DNA of 64,000 bases from JAAYEA01 sp012689325 (GTDB lineage: Bacteria; Chloroflexota; Anaerolineae; JAAYEA01). Shown one piece after another: positions 16,491 through 25,540 of this stretch (its first letter is position 1; each line of letters begins with the position of its first letter). The position numbers and the translations under genes are program-made. The notes beneath the pieces are model-generated. The model had not been told where the DNA came from and did not search any database. It was given only the letters and a program-made list of their open reading frames with translations. The stretch is from assembly GCA_036841525.1 (NCBI GenBank), contig DAITVZ010000002.1, forward strand, positions 1 to 64,000. The letters run 5' to 3'.

Positions 16491-19400
16491 ATGGTCCAGC
16501 CTATGTCCTGTAGCCTCAACGATTGGGAGAACCCCGAGATAGTGGGCCGGCGCAAGGAGCCCGCCCATGCCACACTGATGCCCTATCCCACCGTCGTTCA
16601 GGCCCTGCGCGGCGAGCGCCTGGCCTCGCCCTATTGCCTGCTGCTGAACGGCGATTGGCGATTCTCCTGGTCGCCTAACCCCGCCTCCGCGCCGGAGGGC
16701 TTTTACCGTGAAGACTATGACGCCAGCGGCTGGAAGACAATCCCCGTGCCCAGCAACTGGCAGATGCACGGCTATGATCGTCCTATTTATGTCAACGTCC
16801 AGTATCCGTTCCCTCCGGACAATATGCCGCGCGTGCCCCAGGAGGACAACCCCGTGGGCTGCTATCGCACCGATTTCGAGTTGCCTGCGAGCTGGGCGGG
16901 GCGCCGGGTGTTTGTCGTCTTTGACGGTGTGGATTCCGCCTTCTACCTGTGGGTCAACGGGCGTGCGGTCGGCTATAGCCAGGATAGCCGCCTCCCCGCC
17001 GAGTTCGACCTGACTCCCTACCTGCGCCCCGGCCGGAATACGCTCGCGGCGCGCGTCTACCGTTGGTCCGATGGCACCTATCTGGAGGACCAGGACTTTT
17101 GGCGGCTGAGTGGGATCTACCGTGACGTCTATCTCTACGCCACTCCCCAGGTCCACGTCCGTGACTTTTGGGCCAATCCGGTGTTGGATGCCAGCTACCG
17201 CGATGCCACGCTCCAGGTGCGCGCCAACATCAAGAGCTACCTGCCGCAGGGCACCGCCACCTGTCGCTTGGCTGCAACGCTCTACGGTGCCGCAGGCGCT
17301 CCTGTGGCTGGGCCTGCCCGCCTCCCCGTCGTGGTTTCGGCCGGGACCGAGGTAGTTGTCGAGACCGCGCTCGCGGTGGCTGACCCGGCCAAGTGGTCGG
17401 CTGAGCACCCCAACCTCCACACCCTCGTTCTCGAGCTGCAAGACGGACAGGGCAAAACGCTCGAGATCGAGAGTTGCCGAGTCGGCTTCCGACGGATCGA
17501 GATCGCTGACGGGCGCATCCTGGTCAACGGGATGCCCATCTACTTCCAGGGCGTCAACCGCCACGAGCACGAGCCCGATACGGGGCACAGGGTGACTCGA
17601 GAGTGCATGATCCAGGACATCCTGCTCATGAAGCGCTTCAACATCAACGCCGTGCGGACCTGTCACTACCCAGATGCGCCCGAATGGTACGAGCTCTGCG
17701 ACCAGTATGGCCTCTACCTCATCGACGAGGCCAATATCGAGTCCCACGGCGTCTGGGACAAGCCCACCAAAGACCCCATCTGGCGCCTGGCGTTCATGGA
17801 GCGCGGCACGCGCATGGTCGAACGCAACAAGAACCACCCCAGCGTCGTGATCTGGTCGCTGGGCAACGAGGCTGGCTATGGCCCGAATCACCAGGCCATC
17901 GCGCACTGGATCCATCAGCATGACCCCACGCGGCCCGTGCACTATGAGAGCGCCACCAGCCAGCGGATCTATCAAGGCGCGGAGACGGCGCCCGAGATCG
18001 ACATCGTCAGCAGCATGTATCCGCCCATCACCCGCCTGGTCGAGATGGCCAACATCCCCAACGACCCGCGCCCGGTCATCATGTGCGAGTATGCCCACGC
18101 CATGGGCAATAGCTGCGGCAACCTGAAGGAATACTGGGAGGCGATCCGGGGGAACCCGCGCATCCGGGGCGGGTTCATCTGGGACTGGGTGGATCAGGGC
18201 ATCCGCCAGGTGACGCCCGAGGGCGTCGAGTGGTTCGCCTACGGCGGCGACTTTGGTGACGTGCCCAACGACAACAACTTTTGCATCAACGGCCTGATCC
18301 TCCCCGACCGGCGAGTTCACCCGGCGCTTTGGGAGTACAAGAAGGTCTTGGAGCCGGTCTGGGTAGAGCCCGTGGACCTGCTGGCGGGCAAGCTGAGGGT
18401 GACGAACCGCTACAGCTTTACCAGCCTTGGCGGGCTGGACGTCTCGTGGCGCGTTCTGGCCGATGACCGCGTCTTGCAGGAAGGGACGGTCCCGCCTCTC
18501 GATACGCTGCCCGGCCAGAGCACCGAGGTGACCATCCCGTTCAGGAAGCCCCGAGCCAAGGCCGGCACGGACCATTGGCTCAACCTCAGCTTTACACTGA
18601 ATCACGATGAGCCCTGGGCCCCCAAAGGGCATGAGGTCGCTTGGGCCCAGTTCGCGCTGCCCATTCAGGCTTCGCCCGTCGCGCCGCTGCGCGCCGAGGA
18701 GATGCCGCCGCTGGAGCTCCACGAAACCGCAGCAGCGATCCGTGTCCGCGGGCAGGGGTTCGAGCTCGTCCTGGACAAGGCGACGGGCGCCATCTCTTCC
18801 TGGCGGCGCGGGGACAAGCAGCTCATGGCCCGCGGCCCGCTGCTCAGCGTCTGGCGCGCCCCGACCGATAACGACGTGGCCGGGCGCCGCGAGTCTGGCT
18901 CGGAACGGATCTGGCGGGCTGCCGGATTGGACAAGTTGGCCCAGACCGTGACCGGCATCCAAGCCGAGCAGGTCAGCCTGCAGATCGTGCGGGTGACCGT
19001 CCAGGCCACCACCAGCGCCCCTCGCAAGGGCAATCTGTTTGCTGTGGATTATGTCTATACCATCTATGGCAGCCGCGACGTCGTCCTCTCGACACACCTC
19101 GTTCCCGCCGCGGGTCTTCCCCATCTGCCGCGGGTGGGCCTGCAAATGCGGCTTTCCGCCGGCCACGAGACCTTCACCTGGTACGGGCGCGGGCCGCACG
19201 AGAGCTATGTGGATCGCAAGATGGGCGCCGCCGTGGGCCTCTATAGCGCCAGCGTCGACGAGCTGTGCGAGCCCTATATCACCCCGCAGGAGAACGGCAA
19301 CCGCACCGATGTCCGCTGGCTCGCCTTCACCGATCCTGAAGGCTCAGGGCTGTTGGTCGTGGCCATGCCCTCGTTGGAGGTCAGCGCGCTCCACTATACC

Positions 19401-19628
19401 ACCGCGGATCTGGATGCCGCCAAGCATACCTGCGAGCTGACACGGCGCGATGAGATCACGCTGAACCTCGACTATGCCCAGTCTGGCCTGGGCGGGGCGA
19501 GCTGTGGCCCTGGCACGCTGCCCCAGTATCTGCTTCAGCCGAGCGAGCTGACCTTCTCGGTCAGGCTGCGCCCCATCGGCCCGCACGATGGCACGCCCAT
19601 GAACCTGAGCAAGCAGCAGATGCCATAG
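16491..19628 (+). CDS. GH2 beta-galactosidase (LacZ-type)
   Basis: A 1045-residue retaining beta-galactosidase with the full LacZ architecture: sugar-binding jelly roll (about 40-210), Ig-like domain, TIM barrel (about 320-615), second Ig-like domain and the large C-terminal beta-sandwich (about 740-1035, including WYGRGPHESYVDRK). The acid/base Glu is in SLGNEAGYG (about 459) and the nucleophile in MCEYAHAMGNS (about 530). It hydrolyses terminal beta-galactosides, probably in the cytoplasm since no signal peptide is seen. I chose ATG 16491, which has GGGAGG seven bases upstream; ATG 16476 contains that ribosome site within its own codons. It heads an operon with a UroD-fold protein and a phosphoesterase. 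Confidence 0.95.
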   Translation: MVQPMSCSLNDWENPEIVGRRKEPAHATLMPYPTVVQALRGERLASPYCLLLNGDWRFSWSPNPASAPEGFYREDYDASGWKTIPVPSNWQMHGYDRPIYVNVQYPFPPDNMPRVPQEDNPVGCYRTDFELPASWAGRRVFVVFDGVDSAFYLWVNGRAVGYSQDSRLPAEFDLTPYLRPGRNTLAARVYRWSDGTYLEDQDFWRLSGIYRDVYLYATPQVHVRDFWANPVLDASYRDATLQVRANIKSYLPQGTATCRLAATLYGAAGAPVAGPARLPVVVSAGTEVVVETALAVADPAKWSAEHPNLHTLVLELQDGQGKTLEIESCRVGFRRIEIADGRILVNGMPIYFQGVNRHEHEPDTGHRVTRECMIQDILLMKRFNINAVRTCHYPDAPEWYELCDQYGLYLIDEANIESHGVWDKPTKDPIWRLAFMERGTRMVERNKNHPSVVIWSLGNEAGYGPNHQAIAHWIHQHDPTRPVHYESATSQRIYQGAETAPEIDIVSSMYPPITRLVEMANIPNDPRPVIMCEYAHAMGNSCGNLKEYWEAIRGNPRIRGGFIWDWVDQGIRQVTPEGVEWFAYGGDFGDVPNDNNFCINGLILPDRRVHPALWEYKKVLEPVWVEPVDLLAGKLRVTNRYSFTSLGGLDVSWRVLADDRVLQEGTVPPLDTLPGQSTEVTIPFRKPRAKAGTDHWLNLSFTLNHDEPWAPKGHEVAWAQFALPIQASPVAPLRAEEMPPLELHETAAAIRVRGQGFELVLDKATGAISSWRRGDKQLMARGPLLSVWRAPTDNDVAGRRESGSERIWRAAGLDKLAQTVTGIQAEQVSLQIVRVTVQATTSAPRKGNLFAVDYVYTIYGSRDVVLSTHLVPAAGLPHLPRVGLQMRLSAGHETFTWYGRGPHESYVDRKMGAAVGLYSASVDELCEPYITPQENGNRTDVRWLAFTDPEGSGLLVVAMPSLEVSALHYTTADLDAAKHTCELTRRDEITLNLDYAQSGLGGASCGPGTLPQYLLQPSELTFSVRLRPIGPHDGTPMNLSKQQMP

Positions 19629-19651
19629 CAGGCGCCAGGAGGGACCAACGG

Positions 19652-20896
19652 ATGAGCATGAACTCTCGCGAGCGAGTGCTGGCGGCGCTGAACCATCGTC
19701 AATCGGACCGCATGCCCGTCGATTTCGGCGGGCACCGCTCCTCCGGCATCATGGCCATCGCCTATGCCCGGCTGAAGCGGGCGCTGGACATCACCAGCGG
19801 CGATATCTATGTCTATGATATGATCCAGCAGTTGGCGATCGTCGAGCCGCCCGTGCTGGAGGCGCTCGGCGTGGACGTGATCGAGCTAGGACGGGGGTTC
19901 TTGCAGCGCGAGAGCGACTGGAAGCCCTGGACCCTCCCCGATGGCACCCCCTGCAAGATACCAAGCTATCTGGACGTGGAGCGACGGGGCAACGAGTGGC
20001 GGCTCCTGGCATACGACGGAACCGTGCTGGGTGCGCAGCGGGAAGGGTGCCTCTACTTCGAGCAGACCTACTTTCCGCTGATGGAGCGGGACATCCGCGA
20101 CGCGGATTTCGGCGGTCTGGAAGAGCAGCTTCGGCACGTTATCTGGTCCGCCATAGCGGCGCCCGCCGCGCACCTTGCGCTTGACGAGGCCGGCCTGGCC
20201 CAACTCGCCCAGGGGGCCAAGGCGCTCCGCGCTTCCACCGATCGGGCGATCGTCGGCCTCTTTGGCGGCAGCCTTTTCGAGCTCTCCGAGTTCCTCTACC
20301 GGATGGACATCCACCTGACCAATATGGGCCTCTACCCGGAGGCCGTGCATCGGCTGTCGGAGGAGCTTTGCCGGATTCACCTGCGCAACCTGGAAAGGTG
20401 GCTCGGCGCCGTGGGCCCATACATCGACGTGGTCCTCTTTAGTGATGACTTGGGCGGCCAGAGCGGCCCGCTCCTGTCGCCCAGGATGTACCGCGAGTAC
20501 TACAAGCCCTATCACGCCCGGATGTGGCGGCGCGCCAAGGAGCTGGCCAACGTCAAGGTCATGCTGCACTGTTGCGGAGGCGTGGAGCCGCTCCTGGAGG
20601 ACCTGATCGACGCGGGGCTGGACGCCATCAACCCCGTACAGATCAACAGCCGGGGGATGGAGACGACGGCGCTCAAGGCCCGCTATGGCGACCGGCTTGT
20701 CCTGTGGGGCGGCGGCTGCGACACGCGCGAGGTGCTTCCGTATGCCTCGCCAGTGGCAGTGAGCGACCACGTTCACCATCAGGTTCGAGCGCTGCACCCC
20801 GGCGGCGGCTTTGTCTTTCAGCAGGTGCACAACATCATGGCCGATGTGCCCCCCGAGAACATCATCGCCATGTTCGAGGCAGTGCACAGCGCATGA
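19652..20896 (+). CDS. Uroporphyrinogen decarboxylase-fold protein (UroD/MtaA-like), copy 1
   Basis: A 414-residue protein of the UroD/MtaA superfamily, a TIM barrel shared by heme-pathway decarboxylases and corrinoid-dependent methyltransferases. It starts SRERVLAALNHRQSDRMPVDFGG and has HCCGGVEPLLEDLIDAGLDAINPVQ and GGGFVFQQVHNIMADVPPENI. The His-Cys-Cys-Gly segment occupies the position where methyltransferase relatives bind zinc; true HemE arginine motifs are not evident. It is therefore more likely a methyltransferase-like or sugar-derivative enzyme than a heme enzyme. AGGAGGG precedes the start, 23 bases after the galactosidase, and its stop overlaps the phosphoesterase start. Confidence 0.85.
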   Translation: MSMNSRERVLAALNHRQSDRMPVDFGGHRSSGIMAIAYARLKRALDITSGDIYVYDMIQQLAIVEPPVLEALGVDVIELGRGFLQRESDWKPWTLPDGTPCKIPSYLDVERRGNEWRLLAYDGTVLGAQREGCLYFEQTYFPLMERDIRDADFGGLEEQLRHVIWSAIAAPAAHLALDEAGLAQLAQGAKALRASTDRAIVGLFGGSLFELSEFLYRMDIHLTNMGLYPEAVHRLSEELCRIHLRNLERWLGAVGPYIDVVLFSDDLGGQSGPLLSPRMYREYYKPYHARMWRRAKELANVKVMLHCCGGVEPLLEDLIDAGLDAINPVQINSRGMETTALKARYGDRLVLWGGGCDTREVLPYASPVAVSDHVHHQVRALHPGGGFVFQQVHNIMADVPPENIIAMFEAVHSA

Positions 20897-21618
20897 GACT
20901 CGCCTTCATCGCCGACGCCCACGCCAACCTGCCTGCCCTGCGCGCCGCCCTGGGGGAGATCCGCCAAGCCGGATATGACCTGCTCTACCACGCTGGCGAC
21001 GCCATCGCCATCGGCCCCTATCCCGCGGAGACGCTCGACCTCCTGCTGAACACCCCGCGGATCCGTTTCCTGATGGGCAACCACGATGCCAAGTTCGTTT
21101 TTGGCCTCCGGACCCCCAAGCCCCCCAATATCACCCACGGCGAGATCGAGCACCAGCTCTGGACCCATGCCCAACTCGACCCCGCGCTGCGCGCCCAACT
21201 GGCGACCTGGCCGTACGTCATCGAGACCGCTTTCGAGGGTGTCAAGACCACGCTGCTCCATTACGGGCTGCAACCCTCGCGCCGCGACTGGGTCCCCGCC
21301 GTCCGCGGCGCCACTGCCGCCGATATGGATGCCATGTTTGCTGCTCACGACGCCGAGCTGGTCCTGCATGGCCACTTTCACTCCACCTCCGACCTGACTG
21401 GGCGTTGCCGCTACGTCAACCCTGGGTCACTGGGGTGCAGCGGCAAGCCCATCGCCCGCTACTGTCTGGTCGAGTTCAGCCAAGGCAGCTACTCGCTCGA
21501 GCTGCGCGCCGCGCCATACGATGACACCGGTCTCTTCCAGGCGTTCGAGGAGCGCCAGGTGCCGGAGCGGCAGTTCATCTATCGCGCCTTCCTCGGGCGG
21601 CGCTATCCTCCAGCCTAG
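20893..21618 (+). CDS. Metallophosphoesterase (YfcE/MJ0936-like)
   Basis: A 241-residue calcineurin-like phosphoesterase. Motifs in order: FIADAHANLPAL (D-x-H), HAGDAIAIGPYP (G-D), GNHD (about residue 60), and GHFH (about 162), followed by YVNPGSLG, a family signature. These residues bind two metal ions and hydrolyse phosphomonoesters or phosphodiesters of small molecules. ATG 20893 overlaps the stop of the UroD-fold gene (ATGA), so it is translationally coupled and probably part of the same catabolic unit. Substrate not deducible. Confidence 0.9.
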   Translation: MRLAFIADAHANLPALRAALGEIRQAGYDLLYHAGDAIAIGPYPAETLDLLLNTPRIRFLMGNHDAKFVFGLRTPKPPNITHGEIEHQLWTHAQLDPALRAQLATWPYVIETAFEGVKTTLLHYGLQPSRRDWVPAVRGATAADMDAMFAAHDAELVLHGHFHSTSDLTGRCRYVNPGSLGCSGKPIARYCLVEFSQGSYSLELRAAPYDDTGLFQAFEERQVPERQFIYRAFLGRRYPPA

Positions 21619-21639
21619 CGTCATCCGGCGCCGCCCTGT

Positions 21640-21668
21640 TTGACACGTTTGGCGCTAGCAGCTAGAAT
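21640..21668 (+). promoter_or_regulatory. Sigma70-type promoter of the cupin gene
   Basis: TTGACA, 17 bases, TAGAAT, ending 32 bases before the cupin ATG. Confidence 0.75.
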
Positions 21669-21700
21669 GGCGCAGATCACGCGACGAAAGGATAAAGCCA

Positions 21701-22042
21701 ATGCCCACGTTCAAGTATGACGAGCTACCAGTGGTTCATCCCTCCCCATTGACCGCGCGCCGTCTGGTCCATTCGGATCACCTGATGATGGTCAGCGTGG
21801 ACTTTTGCGGGGGGCCCACGCCGCCTGCGCCGCCGCACAGCCACCCCCATGAGCAGGTCACCTACATCGCCCAGGGGCCGATCAACTTTTTCGTCGGCGA
21901 AGGCAGCGATGCGCAGGTCTCGCGCCTCACCACCGGCGACATGGTGGTCATCCCCGCCAACGTGCCCCACACCGTCGAGGTGCTGGCCGGCACCGCCCGG
22001 CTCATCGACTGTTTCTATCCGCTGCGGGAAGACTTTATCTAG
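21701..22042 (+). CDS. Cupin-domain protein
   Basis: A 113-residue single-domain cupin. The first metal-binding motif is PPHSHPHEQVTYIAQG (two His, Glu) and the second is around VIPANVPHTVEVL (His). Such small beta-barrels act as metal-dependent sugar isomerases, pectin-degradation auxiliaries (KdgF-like) or dioxygenases. Given the nearby uronate-type enzymes (an alginate-lyase remnant and an enolase-superfamily dehydratase), a KdgF-like role in linearising unsaturated uronates is attractive but inferred. GGA-containing ribosome site and its own strong promoter. Confidence 0.8.
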   Translation: MPTFKYDELPVVHPSPLTARRLVHSDHLMMVSVDFCGGPTPPAPPHSHPHEQVTYIAQGPINFFVGEGSDAQVSRLTTGDMVVIPANVPHTVEVLAGTARLIDCFYPLREDFI

Positions 22043-22117
22043 GCCGCTGGCCCGACGCTGCCATCCTGAGGTCCGCCGCCTGGCCTCGGAGGGGTGCAGA
22101 ACTAGCGAGGTGTGTGC

Positions 22118-22786
22118 ATGAGATCCGAGAAGCAGAGCGTCTGGCGCCGTCTCGGGCGCCTTGGCGTGTCGCTCTGCCTCGGGCTCTTGGCCATGGTCGC
22201 TCTGGCGGGCTGCGATGTGGGGCCTGTGCTCTTGCCGCGGATCCCCACGCCCACCACGACGGCCACCATGATCTCCTTAGCCACGTCCACGGCCGCGCCC
22301 CACACCCGCACGCCAATCAGCCCCCAGGCCGCCGGACCCACCGTCATCGCGACCTCCGCCGGCCTCGCCTCCGCCACACTGACGCCAACCCTCCCAAGCA
22401 GCCCCACGCCAACAGCCTCGGCGTCCCCGACCACCGCTCCGACACAGACCAGGGCGCCCGCGCTGGCGCCGGTCAGGTTGGTCCAGCGGATCGAGTGCGC
22501 CAGTGACGGCGTGACTATCGGGGCCATCGCTGGCGCCGGCCGCGTCGCCTCGATCAGCGGCACAGCCGCCATCCCAAGATTCGCCTACTACAAGATCGAG
22601 TATCAGCCGAGCCAGGCGGGCGACTGGAGCTTTGTGGCCCGGTCCGAGTCATCCGTGACCAATGGCCTGCTCCATGCCTGGGACACGGCGCCGCTCGCCC
22701 CGGGCCGGTACCGCGTCCGGGTGACCGTCGTCGATGCCACCGGCAACTACCCTGCGCCGTGCGTGGTCGAGATCGAGATTCGGTAA
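22118..22786 (+). CDS. Secreted lipoprotein with Thr/Pro-rich linker and Ig-like tail
   Basis: A 222-residue protein with a lipoprotein signal: positively charged start, hydrophobic helix and lipobox ALAGC, the Cys at about residue 33. A long Thr/Ser/Pro/Ala-rich linker follows (about 40-125), then a globular C-terminal domain (about 130-222) with IKGT-like ISGTAAIPRFAYYKIEY, WSFVARSESSVTNGLL and PGRYRVRVTVVDATGNY, a fibronectin/Ig-like pattern that I associate with cell-surface proteins of Chloroflexota. I prefer ATG 22118, which has GAGG eight bases upstream, over GTG 22112. Function unknown; probably an outward-facing binding or wall-anchored protein. Confidence 0.78.
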   Translation: MRSEKQSVWRRLGRLGVSLCLGLLAMVALAGCDVGPVLLPRIPTPTTTATMISLATSTAAPHTRTPISPQAAGPTVIATSAGLASATLTPTLPSSPTPTASASPTTAPTQTRAPALAPVRLVQRIECASDGVTIGAIAGAGRVASISGTAAIPRFAYYKIEYQPSQAGDWSFVARSESSVTNGLLHAWDTAPLAPGRYRVRVTVVDATGNYPAPCVVEIEIR

Positions 22787-22835
22787 TACAGCTCACCGCG
22801 TGGCCCTGCTGGGCCAGAAGCGAGGCCAATCCAAC

Positions 22836-23379
22836 ATGACCAGCCGTATGCCCCGTGTCTTTTGCCTTTGGCCCGAAGCGCTGGCCGCTGCCCGCGCCCG
22901 TCTCCAGTCCGGCGACGCGCGCCTGGCTCCCGCCCTGGACCACCTCTCGGCCGAGGCTGATGCCGCCCTGGACCAGCCGCCGCTCTCCGTCATGAACAAG
23001 ACCCAGCTTCCACCCAGCGGCGACCGCCACGACTATCTGAGCTTTGGCCCCTACTGGTGGCCTGACCCGGCCAAGCCCGGCGGGTTGCCTTTCATCCGCC
23101 GCGATGGCGAGGACTATCCCGGCAGCAAGACCGGCTCCGATAGCCCCGCGCTGCACCAGATCGCGGCCACGGTGGAGACGCTATCGCTCGCCTACTACTT
23201 CTGCCGCAAGCCTGCTTACGCCGAACACGCCATTCGACCGGATCGCACTGCTCCCGCTGCTACAACGCGGCGCCATCATCTATCCGGACGCGGGCTATGC
23301 CGATTGGCTGGGCTGCTTCCCTGAGACGCAGGTCAGGGTCCATCGCGCGCAGCTTCTGTACCCTCTCACGTCCGGGTAG
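22836..23379 (+). pseudogene. Alginate-lyase-family gene with internal deletion
   Basis: The first frame (ATG 22836) encodes about 130 residues closely resembling the N-terminus of alginate lyase family proteins: PRVFCLWPEALAAARARL, MNKTQLPPSGDRHDYLSFGPYWWPD and PGLPF-type IRRDGEDYPGSK, ending LAYYFCRKPAYAEHA. At about 23228 the similarity switches to another frame, which gives FDRIALLPLLQRGAIIYP and HRAQLLYP before the stop at 23379; this resembles the extreme C-terminus of the same family. About 150-200 residues of the catalytic barrel are missing, and the remaining halves are out of frame. The gene cannot make an active enzyme. Either a real decay event or an assembly collapse. Confidence 0.7.
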
Positions 23380-23446
23380 AGGTCGAAGCGAGCTTACTCG
23401 GGAGCGCCCGGACGCCATCCGCTCCCCTTCCTTGGAGGAAGCACAG

Positions 23447-24535
23447 ATGAAGATCACCGACATCAGCACCGAATCGTATAGCTGGCCAAGGCTCAAGCCG
23501 ATCAGCAACGGCAAGCACACCTATACCCACGCCGGGCTGGGCCTGGTCAAGATACAGACCGACGCGGGAGTCACAGGCATCGGCCTGGGCAGCACCAGTG
23601 GTATCGGCAAGGCCACCATTGAGCACCTGAAGCCTCTGCTCATCGGCGAGGACCCCATCGACGTGGAGCGCCTCTGGCACAAGATGTGGGTCCCCAAGCT
23701 GGTGGGCCGCCGCGGCATCACCACCCGCGCCATCAGCGCCCTGGACATCGGGCTGTGGGACTTGCGGGCCAAGGTGGCCGGGCTGCCGCTGTACAAGCTG
23801 TTGGGCGGCTACCGCGACCGTGTGCCCACCTACATCGCTGGCGGCTATTATGTCGACGGCAAAGGGCTCGAGGAGCTCGCCGCCGAGATGGCCAGCTATG
23901 TGCAGATGGGCGCCAGAGCAGTCAAGATGAAGGTCGGCGCCGTGCCGATACCGGAGGACGTCGCCCGCGTCCAGGCCGTGCGGCAGGCCATCGGCCCGGG
24001 CGTCAAGCTGCTGGTGGACGCCAACTGCGCCTATCGCTACTATGACGCCATCCGGCTGGCCCAGCGCATCGAGGAGTTCGACGTCTTTTGGTTTGAGGAG
24101 CCCGTTGCCCCCGATGACTATGAGGGAATGCGCAAGCTCGCTGCCCAGACCAGCATCCCCATCGCCAGCGGTGAGAACGAGTACACCCGCTACGGCTTTC
24201 GGGACCTGATCAACACGCAGGCCGTGCCGATCCTCAACGCAGACGCCAAGGTCCTGGGCGGCGTCACCGAGTACATGAAAGTCGCCGCGCTGGCGCAAGC
24301 CTATGACCTGGACATTGCGCCGCACGGCTCGCAGGATGTCCACGTCCACCTGGTCGCTGCCATCGCCAACGGTCTCATCCTTGAATACTACCCGCACGAG
24401 TTCGACCCCATGTGGGGCAAGACCTACCGGACGACGCTGCGGCTGAACGACGATGGCACCGTCAGCCCGCCGGAGGCGCCCGGCATCGGCATCGATCCCA
24501 ACTATGAGGCGCTGGCCCCCTATCGCGTCGACTGA
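23447..24535 (+). CDS. Mandelate racemase/muconate lactonizing enzyme family (sugar-acid dehydratase)
   Basis: A 362-residue enolase-superfamily protein. Catalytic elements follow the mandelate racemase subgroup: K-x-K in AVKMKVG (about 160), metal ligands Asp in LLVDAN (about 190), Glu in FWFEEPV (about 216) and Glu in ASGENEY (about 242), the Asp of LNADAKVLGG, and the His of IAPHG (about 292) forming the His-Asp dyad. Such enzymes mostly dehydrate acid sugars (gluconate, galactonate, fuconate and similar). The start is ATG 23447 with GGAGG upstream; longer in-frame extension has no ribosome site. A bidirectional terminator follows. Which sugar acid is used cannot be told from the sequence. 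Confidence 0.9.
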   Translation: MKITDISTESYSWPRLKPISNGKHTYTHAGLGLVKIQTDAGVTGIGLGSTSGIGKATIEHLKPLLIGEDPIDVERLWHKMWVPKLVGRRGITTRAISALDIGLWDLRAKVAGLPLYKLLGGYRDRVPTYIAGGYYVDGKGLEELAAEMASYVQMGARAVKMKVGAVPIPEDVARVQAVRQAIGPGVKLLVDANCAYRYYDAIRLAQRIEEFDVFWFEEPVAPDDYEGMRKLAAQTSIPIASGENEYTRYGFRDLINTQAVPILNADAKVLGGVTEYMKVAALAQAYDLDIAPHGSQDVHVHLVAAIANGLILEYYPHEFDPMWGKTYRTTLRLNDDGTVSPPEAPGIGIDPNYEALAPYRVD

Positions 24536-24561
24536 GGCGCCTCGTCCGATGCACCGCGCAC

Positions 24562-24595
24562 AAGAGAGGGGCGAGCACGAGCTCGCCCCTCTCTT
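24562..24595. terminator. Bidirectional intrinsic terminator
   Basis: A perfect 15-bp inverted repeat (AAGAGAGGGGCGAGC and its complement) around the loop ACGA lies between the convergent dehydratase and RraA-type genes. The stem ends in CTT on either strand. Confidence 0.85.
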
Positions 24596-24617
24596 TCGCT
24601 ATCGGCACCGCGCCGGG

Positions 24618-25352
24618 CTACTTCTTCTTCTCCCCCTCGTAGGCCTTGCCGCCCAGGATCGCCTTCATCTCGGCCAGCGACGTCGCCTTGAGCATCTTGG
24701 CGATGCGCGCATCCTCGTCCTCTTTGAAAGCGCGCAGGTTGGTGACCACCTGCTCGAGCTTGTCCGCCGGGAACTTGACGGCGCCGTTCTCGTCCATGTG
24801 GATGATCTCGCCCGGAACCACGTCCATCCCCGCCACGCTCACCGGCACGTTCACCGCATGCACCGCCTGCGCGCCGTGCCCCGGGGTGATGCCGCTCAGC
24901 ATGTACTGGAACTTCATCGGCCGGATCTCGTCGATATCGCGCGAGGGTCCATTGGAGATGCAGCCGAGGCAGCCCACGACCTTCATCTGGGAGGTCATGT
25001 TGCCCCCGGATAGTCCAACCTTTTTGGCGATCTCGGGTGGGAAGCGCTGCTCCAAGACCAGAATCGTCGGCTTGGGTGAGGCATCCAGCGCCTCCAGCAC
25101 ATCCATCCAGGAGAGCCGGTTATAGTTGGGGTCGGGCAGCCCATAAACGCAGGTCACCGCATAGCCAACCAGGCGGCCCAGCTCCGGGTACATGCATCGA
25201 ATGGAAGTGTCGGTATACCAGTTCTGGGACCAGGGGTTGTAGAGCCCCAGGCAGAGCGGGTTCGTCGGGTAGGTGGCGACGACGTTGGTCACGGTGGGGG
25301 TGTCATAGTTCTTCAGCTCTTCGAGCATTTCCTGCACCGTCATCTTGGACAT
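24618..25352 (-). CDS. RraA-family protein (HMG/CHA-type aldolase or decarboxylase)
   Basis: A 244-residue member of the RraA fold. It keeps the metal-site pattern of the aldolase branch: GG(N)M about 20 residues before SRDIDE, that is, the G-X20-R-D-X2-E/D motif, so it should be a class II pyruvate aldolase or oxaloacetate decarboxylase rather than an RNase E inhibitor. It would cleave 4-hydroxy-4-methyl-2-oxoglutarate-like acids to pyruvate. The C-terminal 40 residues are charged and helical (EDEDARIAKMLKATSLAEMKAIL). Start after AGGAGG. It is transcribed divergently from the selenoprotein and converges on the sugar-acid dehydratase, whose product it might cleave; that link is inferred. Confidence 0.87.
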   Translation of the reverse strand: MSKMTVQEMLEELKNYDTPTVTNVVATYPTNPLCLGLYNPWSQNWYTDTSIRCMYPELGRLVGYAVTCVYGLPDPNYNRLSWMDVLEALDASPKPTILVLEQRFPPEIAKKVGLSGGNMTSQMKVVGCLGCISNGPSRDIDEIRPMKFQYMLSGITPGHGAQAVHAVNVPVSVAGMDVVPGEIIHMDENGAVKFPADKLEQVVTNLRAFKEDEDARIAKMLKATSLAEMKAILGGKAYEGEKKK

Positions 25353-25375
25353 GGGTTCCTCCTATGCCTGCTTTG

Positions 25376-25393
25376 CAGCAGTGATTTGCTGCA
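25376..25393. promoter_or_regulatory. Inverted repeat in RraA leader
   Basis: GCAGCA and TGCTGC are separated by six bases between the RraA-type gene and its -10 box. A possible operator; small and tentative. Confidence 0.3.
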
Positions 25394-25421
25394 TACTAGT
25401 CGGATGCGCCACAGATGGCAA
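25393..25421 (-). promoter_or_regulatory. Sigma70-type promoter of the RraA-type gene
   Basis: Minus-strand TTGCCA, 17 bases, TAGTAT, divergent from the selenoprotein promoter about 30 bases away. Confidence 0.65.
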
Positions 25422-25450
25422 GTCGCGTCCCATGGCGGTGCTGGGCCCGC

Positions 25451-25478
25451 TTGACATTCTTGCGCCTCCGAGTATGCT
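25451..25478 (+). promoter_or_regulatory. Sigma70-type promoter of the selenoprotein gene
   Basis: TTGACA, 16 bases, TATGCT; ATG at 25541 with GGGAGG just upstream. Confidence 0.75.
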
Positions 25479-25540
25479 GCCCCCACTGGAGTCAGGCATC
25501 CTGGCAGCTGCGGCTTGGAGAGATCGACAGGGAGGTCACG

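Noticed and set aside
16449..19199. Long minus-strand reading frame (~916 codons) opposite the beta-galactosidase
   Set aside because: It is the antisense shadow of a high-GC gene; the plus strand has intact catalytic motifs and a ribosome site.
22043..22117. Insertion-sequence remnant or dispersed repeat before the lipoprotein gene
   Set aside because: Imperfect CCTGAGG/CCTCGG complementarity only; no terminal repeats or target duplication.
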